Shown here piece by piece: positions 45,465 through 54,304 of a stretch of 64,000 nucleotides of DNA; position 1 is the stretch's first letter, and each line of letters opens with the position of its first letter. The position numbers and the translations under genes were made by a program. Under the pieces are notes generated by a model, which was not told where the DNA came from, ran no database searches, and saw nothing but the letters and a program-made list of their open reading frames with translations. The DNA lies in the NCBI GenBank assembly GCA_036383955.1, contig DASVNH010000018.1, positions 1 to 64,000 of the forward strand, in the 5' to 3' direction. The stretch is from JACQFK01 sp036383955. Its GTDB lineage: Bacteria; Planctomycetota; MHYJ01; JACPRB01.

Positions 45465-45564
45465 ACCGTAGACGGTAGACGGTAGACCGTAGGGCCCCCC
45501 GGGGGGGGCAGGGGGGGATTGCTACGGTCTACGGTCTACCGTCTACGGTCTACCGTCGTAGGGG
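45462..45564. repeat. Heptamer array G, inverted pair around a C/G palindrome
   Basis: Left arm GTAGACC / GTAGACG words (45462-45493), a C-run/G-run core, then right arm of TCTACGG / TCTACCG words (45530-45560). The arms are complementary. The array starts at the glmS stop and stops just before the Shine-Dalgarno of the next gene. Probable glmS terminator. Confidence 0.75.
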
Positions 45565-45576
45565 AACGGAGGAGTG

Positions 45577-46803
45577 ATGCGCTGTCTTGCCGTGCTTCTG
45601 GGGGCTCTCCTCGTCCAGGATCCGCCGGACGACGCGACGCGCAAGCTCGCCGAGCGGGCGGAGCGCGCGGCCGACTGGCTCGTCGACGCCGACCCGGAGC
45701 TCCGCGCCATGGGGCTCAAGGAAGCGCGCGAGCTGGGCAGCGCCGGCGTGCCGGCCCTCGAGAAGCGGCTCGCCGAGCGGGGGCTGCTGGACGTCGCCAA
45801 GGCCTGGCGCGAGTCCACGTCGAAGAGCGCGGCCTGGGTCCGCGAGGCGGAGCTGGAGGACGTCGCGGCCGACGACCCCGCCGTCGCGGAGCTGCGGAAG
45901 ATCGACCGCGGGTTCGTCGACAAGTACGTCCGCGCGAAGTACGCCGAGGCGATGGGCTTCGTCCGGAAGAAGAGCTACCAGCGCGCGTACGAGCTGGCCG
46001 GGGCGATCCTGGCGCTGGAGCCCAAGGCGTCGATGGCCGAGTCCGTCCGCAAGCTGCGGCGCTACGCCGACGGCATGATCCTTCAGACCACGCTGCTGGA
46101 GGCGAAGCTCCTGCACGCGAAGCCGTCGTACGTCGCGGGCGAGCCCGTGGAGATCGCGCTCCGCATGAAGAACATCTTCCGGAGCGGCCTGACCGTCTCG
46201 TTCGGCAAGGGCGAGGAGGGCAAGCCCGCCCCGCGCGGCGTGATCGTGGTGGAGGTCGAGACGACCCTCCGCGACTTCTACGGCGCCACCCAGACCTGGT
46301 CGCGCAGCCAGGAGGTGCACGTCGACAACGAGATCCCGGTCGCGCCGGGCGGCCAGTGGGAGCGGACGTTCCTCCTCGACGCCAACCTCGAGGTGGGCGA
46401 CCAGGAGCACGTGCGCGAGATCACGGTCAACGCCTGGACCCAGCCGATCGGGATCGCGATCGAGGGCCGCGACGCGGGGCGCCGCGTCCAGTTCGAGTCG
46501 GCCTTCCTGCGGATCGTGCCCAAGAAGTACGAGCGCTACCTGGAGAACCCGCTGGAGGGCCTGAGCAAGTCCATCGAGGACGGCGCGCCCGCCCAGCTGA
46601 CCTACATCTGCTCGCGCCTGCTCGAGGGCAAGGACCGCGAGGCGGGGACGCGGAAGCTCGTCGAGGCCCTCGAGAAGACCGAGAAGCCGCTGTACCGCGC
46701 TTCCATGAGCTGGATCCTGAAAGGCCTGACCGGCCAGACCCTGGGCGAGGATCCCAAGGCCTGGCGCGAATGGCTGGACGCCAAGGGGAAAAAGACGAAA
46801 TGA
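45577..46803 (+). CDS. Exported protein with helical repeats, unknown function
   Basis: About 408 residues. A short signal-like start (MRCLAVLLGALLVQDPP), helical repeats to about residue 170, then a beta-sandwich-like region (SYVAGEPVEIALRMKNIFRSGLTV) and a helical end. A GTG at 45574 is an alternative start; GGAGG precedes both. The final ATG overlap with tyrS puts them in one transcript. No recognised family. Confidence 0.65.
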   Translation: MRCLAVLLGALLVQDPPDDATRKLAERAERAADWLVDADPELRAMGLKEARELGSAGVPALEKRLAERGLLDVAKAWRESTSKSAAWVREAELEDVAADDPAVAELRKIDRGFVDKYVRAKYAEAMGFVRKKSYQRAYELAGAILALEPKASMAESVRKLRRYADGMILQTTLLEAKLLHAKPSYVAGEPVEIALRMKNIFRSGLTVSFGKGEEGKPAPRGVIVVEVETTLRDFYGATQTWSRSQEVHVDNEIPVAPGGQWERTFLLDANLEVGDQEHVREITVNAWTQPIGIAIEGRDAGRRVQFESAFLRIVPKKYERYLENPLEGLSKSIEDGAPAQLTYICSRLLEGKDREAGTRKLVEALEKTEKPLYRASMSWILKGLTGQTLGEDPKAWREWLDAKGKKTK

Positions 46804-47975
46804 AGCCGCCGCGCGAACAGCTCCGCGAAATCCAGCGGGGCGTGATCAACCTGCATTCCGAGGAGGAGCTGCTCAAGAAGCTCGACCGCGGCGCGCCGCT
46901 CCGCGTCAAGCTGGGCGTGGATCCGAGCTCTCCCGACATCCACCTCGGCCACACCGTCGTCCTCCGCAAGCTCCGCCAGTTCCAGGACCTGGGGCACACC
47001 GCGGTCCTGATCATCGGCGACTTCACCGCGCTGGTCGGCGATCCGACCGGCAAGAAGAAGACCCGGCCGCAGCTCACGCCGTCGGAGGTCGAGGTCAACG
47101 CCCGCACCTACATCGAGCAGGTCCACCGCGTCCTGCTGCCCAAGCCGCTGGAGATCGTCCGGAACTCGGAGTGGCTGAAGCCGCTGCCGTTCTACGAGCT
47201 CGTCAAGCTCGCCGCCAAGATGACGGTCGCGCGCTTCATGGAGCGCGACGACTTCTCCAAGCGCCTCAAGGAAGGGGTTCCCGTCCACCTCCACGAGTTC
47301 CTCTACCTCGTCATGCAGGCCTACGACTCCGTGGTGGTGAAGGCGGACGTCGAGCTCGGCGGCACCGACCAGCTCTTCAACCTCATGGTGGGGCGCGACC
47401 TGATGCGCGACATGGGGATGGAGGCGCAGGTGGCGCTGACCACGCCGATCCTCACCGGCCTCGACGGGCACGACAAGATGTCGAAGTCCCTCGGCAACCA
47501 CATCGGCGTCTCCACCGACCCGTTCGAGATGTATTCGCGGACGATGTCGATCCCCGACGCGAACATGAAGGAGTGGTACACGCTTCTGACGTCCCTGCCG
47601 GCCGACGAGATCGACCGGATGACGACGAAGACGCATCCGAAGGCCGCGAAGGACCGGCTCGCCCGCGAGATCGTCCAGGGCTACCACCCCGGCAAGGCCG
47701 ACGAGGCCGCCCAGGAATGGGACAAGAAGTTCTCCAAGAACGAGGTCGTCGATCCCGTCGACCTCGACATCCCCGCGGGCATCGGCATGGTCGATCTGAT
47801 CATGCTGACCAAGCTCTGCCCGTCGAAGAGCGAGGCCCGCCGCCTGATCGAGCAGGGCGGCGTCGAGCTCGAGGGCGTGAAGAAGCAGGACCCCAAGGAA
47901 GTCCCTCACGCGAAGGACGGGCAGATCCTCAAGGTCGGCAAGAAGAAGAACTATTTCCGTTTGAAGGTGAAGTAA
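46800..47975 (+). CDS. tyrS: Tyrosyl-tRNA synthetase
   Basis: 391 residues, a class I synthetase of the TyrRS subgroup with HLGH (HIGH) near residue 50 and KMSKS near 230. Other family motifs: VKLGVDPSSPDIHLGHTVVL, GDFTALVGDPTGK and GGTDQLFNLMVGRDL. A C-terminal S4 RNA-binding domain covers about 325-391 (MLTKLCPSKSEARRLIEQGGVEL). ATG overlaps the stop of the previous gene. Followed by a long perfect palindrome. Confidence 0.96.
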   Translation: MKPPREQLREIQRGVINLHSEEELLKKLDRGAPLRVKLGVDPSSPDIHLGHTVVLRKLRQFQDLGHTAVLIIGDFTALVGDPTGKKKTRPQLTPSEVEVNARTYIEQVHRVLLPKPLEIVRNSEWLKPLPFYELVKLAAKMTVARFMERDDFSKRLKEGVPVHLHEFLYLVMQAYDSVVVKADVELGGTDQLFNLMVGRDLMRDMGMEAQVALTTPILTGLDGHDKMSKSLGNHIGVSTDPFEMYSRTMSIPDANMKEWYTLLTSLPADEIDRMTTKTHPKAAKDRLAREIVQGYHPGKADEAAQEWDKKFSKNEVVDPVDLDIPAGIGMVDLIMLTKLCPSKSEARRLIEQGGVELEGVKKQDPKEVPHAKDGQILKVGKKKNYFRLKVK

Positions 47976-47982
47976 GGAGATT

Positions 47983-48038
47983 GGACAAGTCTTCCCGGGA
48001 GTTTTGTCCGCGGACAAAACTCCCGGGAGGATTTGTCC
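47983..48038. repeat. 56-bp palindrome (36-bp core perfect)
   Basis: Core 47993-48028 is a perfect palindrome centred on CCGCGG. The outer 10 bases of each side (GGACAAGTCT and GGATTTGTCC) pair with two mismatches. It lies 7 bases after the tyrS stop and covers the GGGAGG that could serve as Shine-Dalgarno of the next gene. No T run follows. Confidence 0.9.
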
Positions 48039-48047
48039 GAGTACTGG

Positions 48048-50450
48048 ATGGCGTCGTCGGCCGACTGGATCTTCGGGCAGAAACTCGTCGCGCTGGGGGT
48101 CTGCCCGCTGGCGGAGATCCGCGACGCGCTCGCCGAGGCCGACCGGGACAAGCGGCCGCTGGCCGACGTCCTCCGCGACCGCGGCGTGCCCGTCGGGAAG
48201 CTGCGCGAAGCCGGGGCGCAGGTCGCCGACCGCCCCGCGGCGCCGGCGCGACGTCCCCTCCCTGAAATCCGTCCGTCCCGCGTCCCGTGGGCGATCGCGA
48301 TCGCGGCGCTGCTGGGCGTCGGCGTCTGGCTCGCGACGCGCCCGCCCGCGGAGTCGAACGTCGTCGACGCCGACCCGGACCGCGCCCCGCGCGAGGAGCT
48401 CGAGAAGCTCGCGGCCGCGGAGGACCTCGAGAAGGCGCCGGAAGTCGTGCGCGCCTACGAGGGCTACGGCAAGCGCTGGGCGGGGCTGAAGTGGGAGCTG
48501 CGGGCCCACGAGAAGCTCCAGGTGTTCCGGGCGAAGGCCGACGTCCCCGCGCGCGCGGCCCTCGAGGAGCTGGCCCCGAAGGAGGTCGAGCTGCTCGCGG
48601 CGGGGCGGATCGGCGACGCCCTGCGCCTCTACCTCGCGTATCCCGCGAAGTTCCTGGTGACGGAGGCGGGGAGCGCGGCGAAGGCGAAGATCCTCGAGCT
48701 GAGCCAGAAGGCGCGCGCGGCCTTCGTGAAGGGCAAGGCCGAGGCGGAGAAGCTGCTCGCCGACGGCAAGTTCAAGGCGGCCGAGGACAAGGCGGGCGCG
48801 CTGGCGGCCGTCGCCCCCGCCGAAGCGGCCGGCGAGATCGAGGACCTGAAAGTCCGGATCGACCGGGAGGCGCGCGGGGCGCGGGGCAAGGCGCGGCAGG
48901 AGGTGGCCGACAAGTACCTCGAGATCGACGGCAAGGTGAAGGCGCATCTCACCCGACGTCCGCCCAGCCCGCGCGGGGCGGCGCGGGAGATCCTGGCGTT
49001 CGTGACGGCGCCCTGGGACGAGACGCGACGTCCCTTCGCGCGGGCCGAGGGCGTGGACTACGACGCGGTGAAGAAGGCGGTCGAGGACTGGAACCCCGAG
49101 GCGCTGCGGGCGGCGGCGGAGGCGGCGCTGCCGGATCCGGAGTCGCCGGACCGGCTGTCGACGGGCGAAGCGGCGATCCTCGACTTCCGGGCGGCCGCGC
49201 TGGTGGAGCTCTTCTACCGGGACGCGCAAGCCGCGATGCGGAAGGCCGTCGAGTCGGGCGAAGCGATGAACCTGCCCGGGCTGGGCAAGGGGCGCTTCGA
49301 GAAGCAGGGGGAGACGACGGTCTTCGTGCGCGAGGGCGCGGGGATCGTGGAGGCGAGCGCGGTGCCGCTGTCGGACGAGGACCTGGAGGCGCTGGCGGCG
49401 CGCGAATCCGGGGCCGAGGCGGACCTGCGCGCGGGCTTTTTCTATTTCCAGTGCTCGCCGGGCCGGGAGGTGAAGGCCTACGACCGCCTGGAGAAGGCGC
49501 GGCAGGCGGGCGCGAGGGGCGTGCGGGTCTATCTGACGGGGCTGTATCTCGCGCGGCAAGTGGACCTGGCGAAGTCGCTGCGGACGAAATTCGAGGCGGC
49601 GGAGGACGTCTTCGGCAAGCGCCAGTGGCCGGCGACGCGCAAGCTGCTCGGGGAGATGCTGGAGCATCCGGAGCATCCCTTCGTGAAGGAGAAGCGGCCG
49701 CTGATCGAGAAGATGCTCTTCGAGATCGCGGACGGCAGCGACGCCGAGCGCCGCTTGTCCGCGCGGCTGAAAGGGAAGGCCACGATCCTTCCCGACGGCC
49801 GCGCGCGGATCGTCTACGACTTCGAGAGCCCCGAGCAGGCGGACGGCTTCGAGCCGCCGGGGGAGGACGAGGCGCGCGCGTTCCCGGGCCGCTGGAAGGT
49901 CGTCGAGGGCGGGCTCGAATCGTCGGCCCGCGAAGCCTCGGTGCTCCGCTGGAAGACGCCGCTGAAGGGGGACGTCGAGGTCGCCTACGACCTCACGCCG
50001 ATCGCGGAGCCGCAGAACGTGACGGCGGCGCTCTACGCGCGGAAGGGCGGGCCGGGGCACTACGCGGTGGTGCTGGGCTTCGACTGGGTGGGGCGCGGGG
50101 AAGGGGACCGGGACAACTCGGCGGAGGACCGCCGCGGGATGCCGCGCGCGTGCGTGATCAAGTATCCGGTGAAGGCGGACAAGCTGCGCTGGCGCGAGGC
50201 GGACGAGTGGCTGCGCTGGCACGAGCGGCTCGTGGGCGAGCGGACGTCGAAGGAGCCCCTCAAGCCCGTCCTGGGCAAGACGCTGCGCCTGACGATCCAG
50301 CGGACGGGATCGCGGCTGCGGGTGCTCGCCGACGGGGAGGAGTACTGGAGCGGCGAGGACGCCGAGTACGCCGAAGGCTCGCTCGTCTTTTTCGCCGACA
50401 GCCGCTGCCGCCTCGAGGCCCTGGTGATCACCGGGGCCTTCGCCGACTAG
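48048..50450 (+). CDS. Large single-span membrane protein with concanavalin-like C-terminus
   Basis: About 800 residues. N-terminus (IFGQKLVALGVCPLAEIRDALAEAD ... PLADVLRDRGV) resembles the small N-terminal domain of type II secretion/pilus ATPases. Next come a membrane helix (VPWAIAIAALLGVGVWLAT, about 85-103), long helical repeats to about 560, and a beta-sandwich similar to DUF1080/LamG-type domains (IVYDFESPEQADGFEPP ... LRLTIQRTGSRLRVLADGEEYW). Start: ATG 48048, or TTG 48033 at the edge of the palindrome. Possibly an envelope sugar-binding scaffold. Confidence 0.75.
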   Translation: MASSADWIFGQKLVALGVCPLAEIRDALAEADRDKRPLADVLRDRGVPVGKLREAGAQVADRPAAPARRPLPEIRPSRVPWAIAIAALLGVGVWLATRPPAESNVVDADPDRAPREELEKLAAAEDLEKAPEVVRAYEGYGKRWAGLKWELRAHEKLQVFRAKADVPARAALEELAPKEVELLAAGRIGDALRLYLAYPAKFLVTEAGSAAKAKILELSQKARAAFVKGKAEAEKLLADGKFKAAEDKAGALAAVAPAEAAGEIEDLKVRIDREARGARGKARQEVADKYLEIDGKVKAHLTRRPPSPRGAAREILAFVTAPWDETRRPFARAEGVDYDAVKKAVEDWNPEALRAAAEAALPDPESPDRLSTGEAAILDFRAAALVELFYRDAQAAMRKAVESGEAMNLPGLGKGRFEKQGETTVFVREGAGIVEASAVPLSDEDLEALAARESGAEADLRAGFFYFQCSPGREVKAYDRLEKARQAGARGVRVYLTGLYLARQVDLAKSLRTKFEAAEDVFGKRQWPATRKLLGEMLEHPEHPFVKEKRPLIEKMLFEIADGSDAERRLSARLKGKATILPDGRARIVYDFESPEQADGFEPPGEDEARAFPGRWKVVEGGLESSAREASVLRWKTPLKGDVEVAYDLTPIAEPQNVTAALYARKGGPGHYAVVLGFDWVGRGEGDRDNSAEDRRGMPRACVIKYPVKADKLRWREADEWLRWHERLVGERTSKEPLKPVLGKTLRLTIQRTGSRLRVLADGEEYWSGEDAEYAEGSLVFFADSRCRLEALVITGAFAD

Positions 50451-50452
50451 CC

Positions 50453-51007
50453 ATGGAGCGCGGGCCGCGCTGGACGCTTCGTCTGGCGGCGCTGGCGCTC
50501 GGCTCCACGCCCTTTCTTCACCTGATGTTCGCCCCCGCGGGCGGCGGCGTGTTCCAGCCCTTCCAGGACCTGCATGTCCTCGGCCGCATGTTCGAGCGCG
50601 CGCCGGCGGGCTGGCTCTTCTGCTGGGTGCTCCCGTTCCTCGCTTCGCTGCCGAGTTGGCGCTCGGACTGGGTCACGTCGGGCTTCACCTTCGCCGCCTA
50701 TAGCGGCCTGATGATCAGCCTGCTGGGCGGGTGGTCGCCGTCTCTTCCGACCCTGGTGCTGGTCCTGGGCGCGTTCTTCCTCATCGGCCTCCTGTTGTTT
50801 CGATTGGAGGTCGAGGTCGTCGCGGCCTGGGCCCGGCTGCTCCTCGCGGTCGGGCTCCTGGCCGCCTGCGCGGAGCAGATGCTCGATCATCCGGCCCTGA
50901 GCGTCGGATCGGTCGGCGTCGGTCTGGGCGCCCTTTTCGCCGGTCTGGGCGAGTACATGGCCCTGCGGGGCGTCCCGGCCGAGGAGCCGGAACCGTCCGA
51001 TCCCTAA
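50453..51007 (+). CDS. Multi-span membrane protein, unknown function
   Basis: 184 residues with five to six hydrophobic segments (for example LVLVLGAFFLIGLLLFRL and LLLAVGLLAACAEQML). Starts two bases after the stop of the preceding large protein, so it is probably its membrane partner. No family recognised. Confidence 0.7.
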   Translation: MERGPRWTLRLAALALGSTPFLHLMFAPAGGGVFQPFQDLHVLGRMFERAPAGWLFCWVLPFLASLPSWRSDWVTSGFTFAAYSGLMISLLGGWSPSLPTLVLVLGAFFLIGLLLFRLEVEVVAAWARLLLAVGLLAACAEQMLDHPALSVGSVGVGLGALFAGLGEYMALRGVPAEEPEPSDP

Positions 51008-51051
51008 AAGCGCCCCCGCCTCCCCCGTCGTTCCTGTTCCTGTACCTGGGG

Positions 51052-52641
51052 TCAGAAGCCCCGGCTGATCTTCATCTTGCCGCCGGCCTCGACGGGGAGC
51101 GGGGTCTTCGCGGCCTGGAAGGCCTCCTTCATCTGCGGCGCGCTGATGACGGCCGTCGAGCCGCTCTGCACGCCCTTGAGCAGCAGGCGCAGGTCGCCCG
51201 GGGTCGTCGAGGACGCCATCGCTTCCTCCGCGGTGATCGTGCCCGCGTTGACGTGCTTCGCCAGGGCCTGGTTGAAGGTCTGCATGCCGTAGTAGTCGCC
51301 GGACGCGGCGATGGCCTTCTCGATCGAGGAGGTCTTGCCGTCGTGGATCAGCTCGCGGATGGCGGGGGAGGCGATCATCACTTCGACGGCCGCCACGCGG
51401 CCCCGGCCGTCCGCCCGCCGCACCAGCCGCTGGCCGATCACGGCCTGCAGGGTCAGGGCGAGCTGGGAACGGACCTGGTGGTGCGCGTCGGTCGGGAAGG
51501 CGTCGATGATGCGGTCCAGCGTCTGCTTGGCGTCGTTGGTGTGCAGGGTCGAGAAGACGAGGTGCCCCGTCTCCGCCGCGTGCATGGCCAGCTCCATCGA
51601 CTCCCGGTCGCGCATCTCGCCCATGAGGATGACGTCGGGGTCCTGCCGCAGCACCCGGCGCAGGGCCTCGTGGAAGGACTTCACGTCGTTGCCCAGCTGG
51701 CGCTGGTTGATCGCGCACTTCTTGTCCGTGTAGACGAACTCGACCGGGTCCTCGAGCGTGACCACGTGCAGCGGCTGCGTCTCGTTCAGGTAGTCCATCA
51801 TCGCGGCCAGGGTCGTCGACTTCCCGCTCCCGGTCGGCCCCGTCACGAGCACCAGGCCCTGCGGCGCCTTCGTGATCTCCTTCAGCACCGGGGGCAGCTT
51901 CATCATCTCGATCGTCGGCACCGTCAGGGGAATGAGGCGGAAGGCCGCGCCGAACTGGCCCATCCGCTTGAACGCGTTCACGCGGAAGCGCGCGATCCCG
52001 GGCAGCAGGTAGGAGGAATCCGATTCGAACTGCTCCTCCAGCGTCCGGTAGCCCGGCCGCCCCAGCACCTGCAGCAGCAGGCTCTCCATGTCTTTTTCCG
52101 ACAGCTCGGGCAGCGCGCTCGGCGTCAGGTCCCCCGAGATCCGGAACAGCGGCGGACGTCCGACCTTCAGATGCAGGTCCGAGCCGCCCGCGGCCACCAG
52201 CTCGCTCAGGATGTCGTCCACCTTGATCGGCCCGCCCGTCTCCACCGTCAGCCGCTCCAGCTCCTCCTTCGCGACGAAGTCCTGGAGGGCCTGGCGGGCG
52301 GCCATCGACATCCGCCGCGGATCGACGGGCTTGGCCACGAGGTCCGCCGCCCCGGCTTTCAGGGCGGCGACGACATCCTGGGGCGCGACCGCGTCGCTCA
52401 TCACGACGACGGGCAGGCCGGGGAAGTGCTTGTGCAGCTTGCGGAGGACGTCGAAGCCCGCCCGGTCGGGCAGGGCCAGGTCGAGGACGACGAGGGCCGG
52501 GGGGGCCTTCGACACCGCGCCGAGGCAGGCCTCGCCGGTGTAGACGACCTCGACGGCGGCGCCGTCGGCGGCCAGGACGTCGCGGTTGCGGCCGGCGGAC
52601 TCCGGGTTGGGGTCTACGAGCAGGATGGTCGGTGTGTTCAT
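51052..52641 (-). CDS. Response-regulator receiver fused to a PilT-type ATPase
   Basis: 529 residues. Receiver domain 1-120: phosphoacceptor D54 (LVVLDLALPD), S82 and K104 (VAKPVDP) are present, but the usual first acidic pair is D10-P11, so one metal ligand is missing. After a linker comes PilT (about 140-510): Walker A GPTGSGKSTTLAAMMDYLN, Asp box VVTLEDPVEF, GEMRDRES and the His box HLVFSTLHTNDA. PilT powers type IV pilus retraction. The fusion suggests direct control of retraction by a histidine kinase. Start at MNTPTILLVD. No other pilus gene is in the window. Confidence 0.9.
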   Translation of the reverse strand: MNTPTILLVDPNPESAGRNRDVLAADGAAVEVVYTGEACLGAVSKAPPALVVLDLALPDRAGFDVLRKLHKHFPGLPVVVMSDAVAPQDVVAALKAGAADLVAKPVDPRRMSMAARQALQDFVAKEELERLTVETGGPIKVDDILSELVAAGGSDLHLKVGRPPLFRISGDLTPSALPELSEKDMESLLLQVLGRPGYRTLEEQFESDSSYLLPGIARFRVNAFKRMGQFGAAFRLIPLTVPTIEMMKLPPVLKEITKAPQGLVLVTGPTGSGKSTTLAAMMDYLNETQPLHVVTLEDPVEFVYTDKKCAINQRQLGNDVKSFHEALRRVLRQDPDVILMGEMRDRESMELAMHAAETGHLVFSTLHTNDAKQTLDRIIDAFPTDAHHQVRSQLALTLQAVIGQRLVRRADGRGRVAAVEVMIASPAIRELIHDGKTSSIEKAIAASGDYYGMQTFNQALAKHVNAGTITAEEAMASSTTPGDLRLLLKGVQSGSTAVISAPQMKEAFQAAKTPLPVEAGGKMKISRGF

Positions 52642-52707
52642 GCCGGATCTAGCGCAAGCGGCGGGCCACGCGGGGAGGCGGGGAGAGGGCGACAAAAATG
52701 TCGGGGA

Positions 52708-53907
52708 TCAACCCCGAATGGCGGAGGTGAGGGCGGCCTCGTCGGGGAAGGCGTCGACCTTCCAGCGCTCGGGGTAGAAGCCCTGGGGAATCATGAGGGA
52801 GCCGAAGGCTTCCAGGGCCCGCTCCCAGGGGACCATGCCGATCACCTTGTCGCGGCGCACGAACGCCACCCGGTCCGCCCGCGGGAGCAGGGTCGGAATG
52901 CCTTCCGACCAGACCGCGTAGCTGGAGACCTCGCCGGAATCGGGGCGCTCGGTGGCCGTGAAGGTGGCGACGAAGAGGTCGAGGTCCCGCTTCTGGTGCA
53001 AGGCGTCGAGCAGCCCCTTCTGCTCGGCGCAGTCGGAGGCGTAGGAGAGCAGCTCGGCGCGCTTCCAGGCGGCGTAGGCGGGGTGGTCGGGGGGGAGCTC
53101 CAGGGGGGTCCAGCGCGAGCCGGCGAGCAGCAGGGGCCGGGCGCCCATGGGGCGGGGGCTTTCGTAGGCTTTCATGGCCCGGGAGAGGATCTCGAGGAGG
53201 CCCTCGGCGTCGTCGCTGCCCGTGACCAGGAGGGTGTCGCGATTGGGCACCAGCGCCACGTGCGAGCCCTTGACCGGGAACTGCCAGACGAGGTCGTGGA
53301 GGATGAGGCGCGAGGCGTCGTAGTTGTCGGCCCAGGGGGAGCGCCAGAGGCCGGGGCGCAGGGGCAGGAGGCGGTCCTTGCTGATCTCCCAGAGGTTGTC
53401 GCGGGCGGCCTCGAGGGCCGCGTCGAAGCGGACATCCCATTTCGCCAGGGCGTCGGTCGTGATCTCGAGCATGGAGTCGGGGAGGTCGTAGACGAGCGTG
53501 GCGCCCAGGTGGTCGCCGACCGGGCGGAAGGGCAGCTCCGGCACCGGCTTGCCCTGGGTCTGCAGCGTGATGCGGCGGTTCTCGAGGTACATCCGCTCCC
53601 GCAGGCGGGGGAGCAGCTTGGACCGCGCGTCCTGCCAGCGGTCGAGGGAGTCGGGCACCGCCCCGGCCTGGCGGTAGGCCTGGGCGAAGCGCTTGACCGC
53701 CGCGCCGCGGTCGCGCGCCTTCAGGTACTCGTCGTAGATGTTGCCGAGGTAGCACTGCAGGCCGCGCTCGCCCCCGACGTTGAGGCGGAACTCGGCGACG
53801 TCGAAGCGGATCGGGCGGGTTTCGCCCGCCTCCCGGAGAGCCTTCTCCATGAGGCGTCCGAACCCGGCCCGGTCGGTCGGCTTCCGGAAGAAGCTGAACA
53901 GGCCCAT
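52708..53907 (-). CDS. DUF1444-like protein
   Basis: 399 residues starting MGLFSFFRKPTDRAGFG. The FxFR start, ITTDALAKWDVRFDAALEAARDNLW and the FPVKGSHVALVPNRDTLLVTGSDD segment fit the DUF1444 (YtpQ) group, whose function is unknown. A longer GTG-initiated frame to 53961 would add 18 residues made of three near-identical VGRAKS units; it is probably repeat DNA, not protein. Cytoplasmic. Confidence 0.6.
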   Translation of the reverse strand: MGLFSFFRKPTDRAGFGRLMEKALREAGETRPIRFDVAEFRLNVGGERGLQCYLGNIYDEYLKARDRGAAVKRFAQAYRQAGAVPDSLDRWQDARSKLLPRLRERMYLENRRITLQTQGKPVPELPFRPVGDHLGATLVYDLPDSMLEITTDALAKWDVRFDAALEAARDNLWEISKDRLLPLRPGLWRSPWADNYDASRLILHDLVWQFPVKGSHVALVPNRDTLLVTGSDDAEGLLEILSRAMKAYESPRPMGARPLLLAGSRWTPLELPPDHPAYAAWKRAELLSYASDCAEQKGLLDALHQKRDLDLFVATFTATERPDSGEVSSYAVWSEGIPTLLPRADRVAFVRRDKVIGMVPWERALEAFGSLMIPQGFYPERWKVDAFPDEAALTSAIRG

Positions 53908-53961
53908 GGTCTTTGTGCGCCCCACACTCTTGGCGCGTCCTACGCTCTTAGCGCGACCCAC
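53908..53961 (-). repeat. Three 18-bp tandem repeats before the DUF1444-like gene
   Basis: On the minus strand, units of the form GTGGGTCGCGCTAAGAGC are repeated three times with drift and end directly at the ATG of the gene. In frame they would encode VGRAKS, VGRAKS, VGRTKT. Could be a regulator-binding region or a coding extension. Confidence 0.6.
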
Positions 53962-54043
53962 ATGGAGAAGAGCGCGCCGCGCCGTCCGCGAATGCCGAAT
54001 TCATTCTAGTGGGTCGACGCGGGTTTTGACCGCCGGGAAAACC

Positions 54044-54304
54044 CTAGCCTCCGCTGAGGGCGTGGAGGACGCGGACCTCCTCCGCCGGCCCCAGCGGGCG
54101 CGCGAGGTCGCGGCAGACCTCCGCCCCCACGCAGACCAGCATCGTGGGGCGGATCCGGCCGGCCTCGTCGACGACCCGGAACCGCAGGCCCGGGAAGCGG
54201 CGGTTGAGGTCGTCGAAGAGCGCGTCCAGCGTCGCGCCTTCGGCCTCGACCTCCGACTTCCCGCCGGTGTACGAGTGCAGGACCGAGGACACTTCGACCT
54301 TCAA
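54044..54304 (-). CDS. MoaD/ThiS-family ubiquitin-like sulfur carrier protein
   Basis: 86 residues. Begins at a TTG that overlaps the stop of the upstream BNR gene (TTGA), with GGAGG eight bases upstream. Ubiquitin-like fold with ATLDALFDDLNRRFPGLRFRV and a C-terminal ALSGG, the di-glycine needed for activation as a sulfur carrier. It has no local MoaE, ThiG or activating enzyme. It forms a tight pair with the BNR-repeat protein. Confidence 0.85.
   Translation of the reverse strand: MKVEVSSVLHSYTGGKSEVEAEGATLDALFDDLNRRFPGLRFRVVDEAGRIRPTMLVCVGAEVCRDLARPLGPAEEVRVLHALSGG

Noticed and set aside
51030..51062. REP/RAYT-type repeat (CCTGTTCCTGTACCTGGGGTCAGA-like sequence next to the PilT stop)
   Set aside because: Only one short copy with a small GGGG/CCCC hairpin is present and no transposase is near; too little to call, though it again lies at a gene end.
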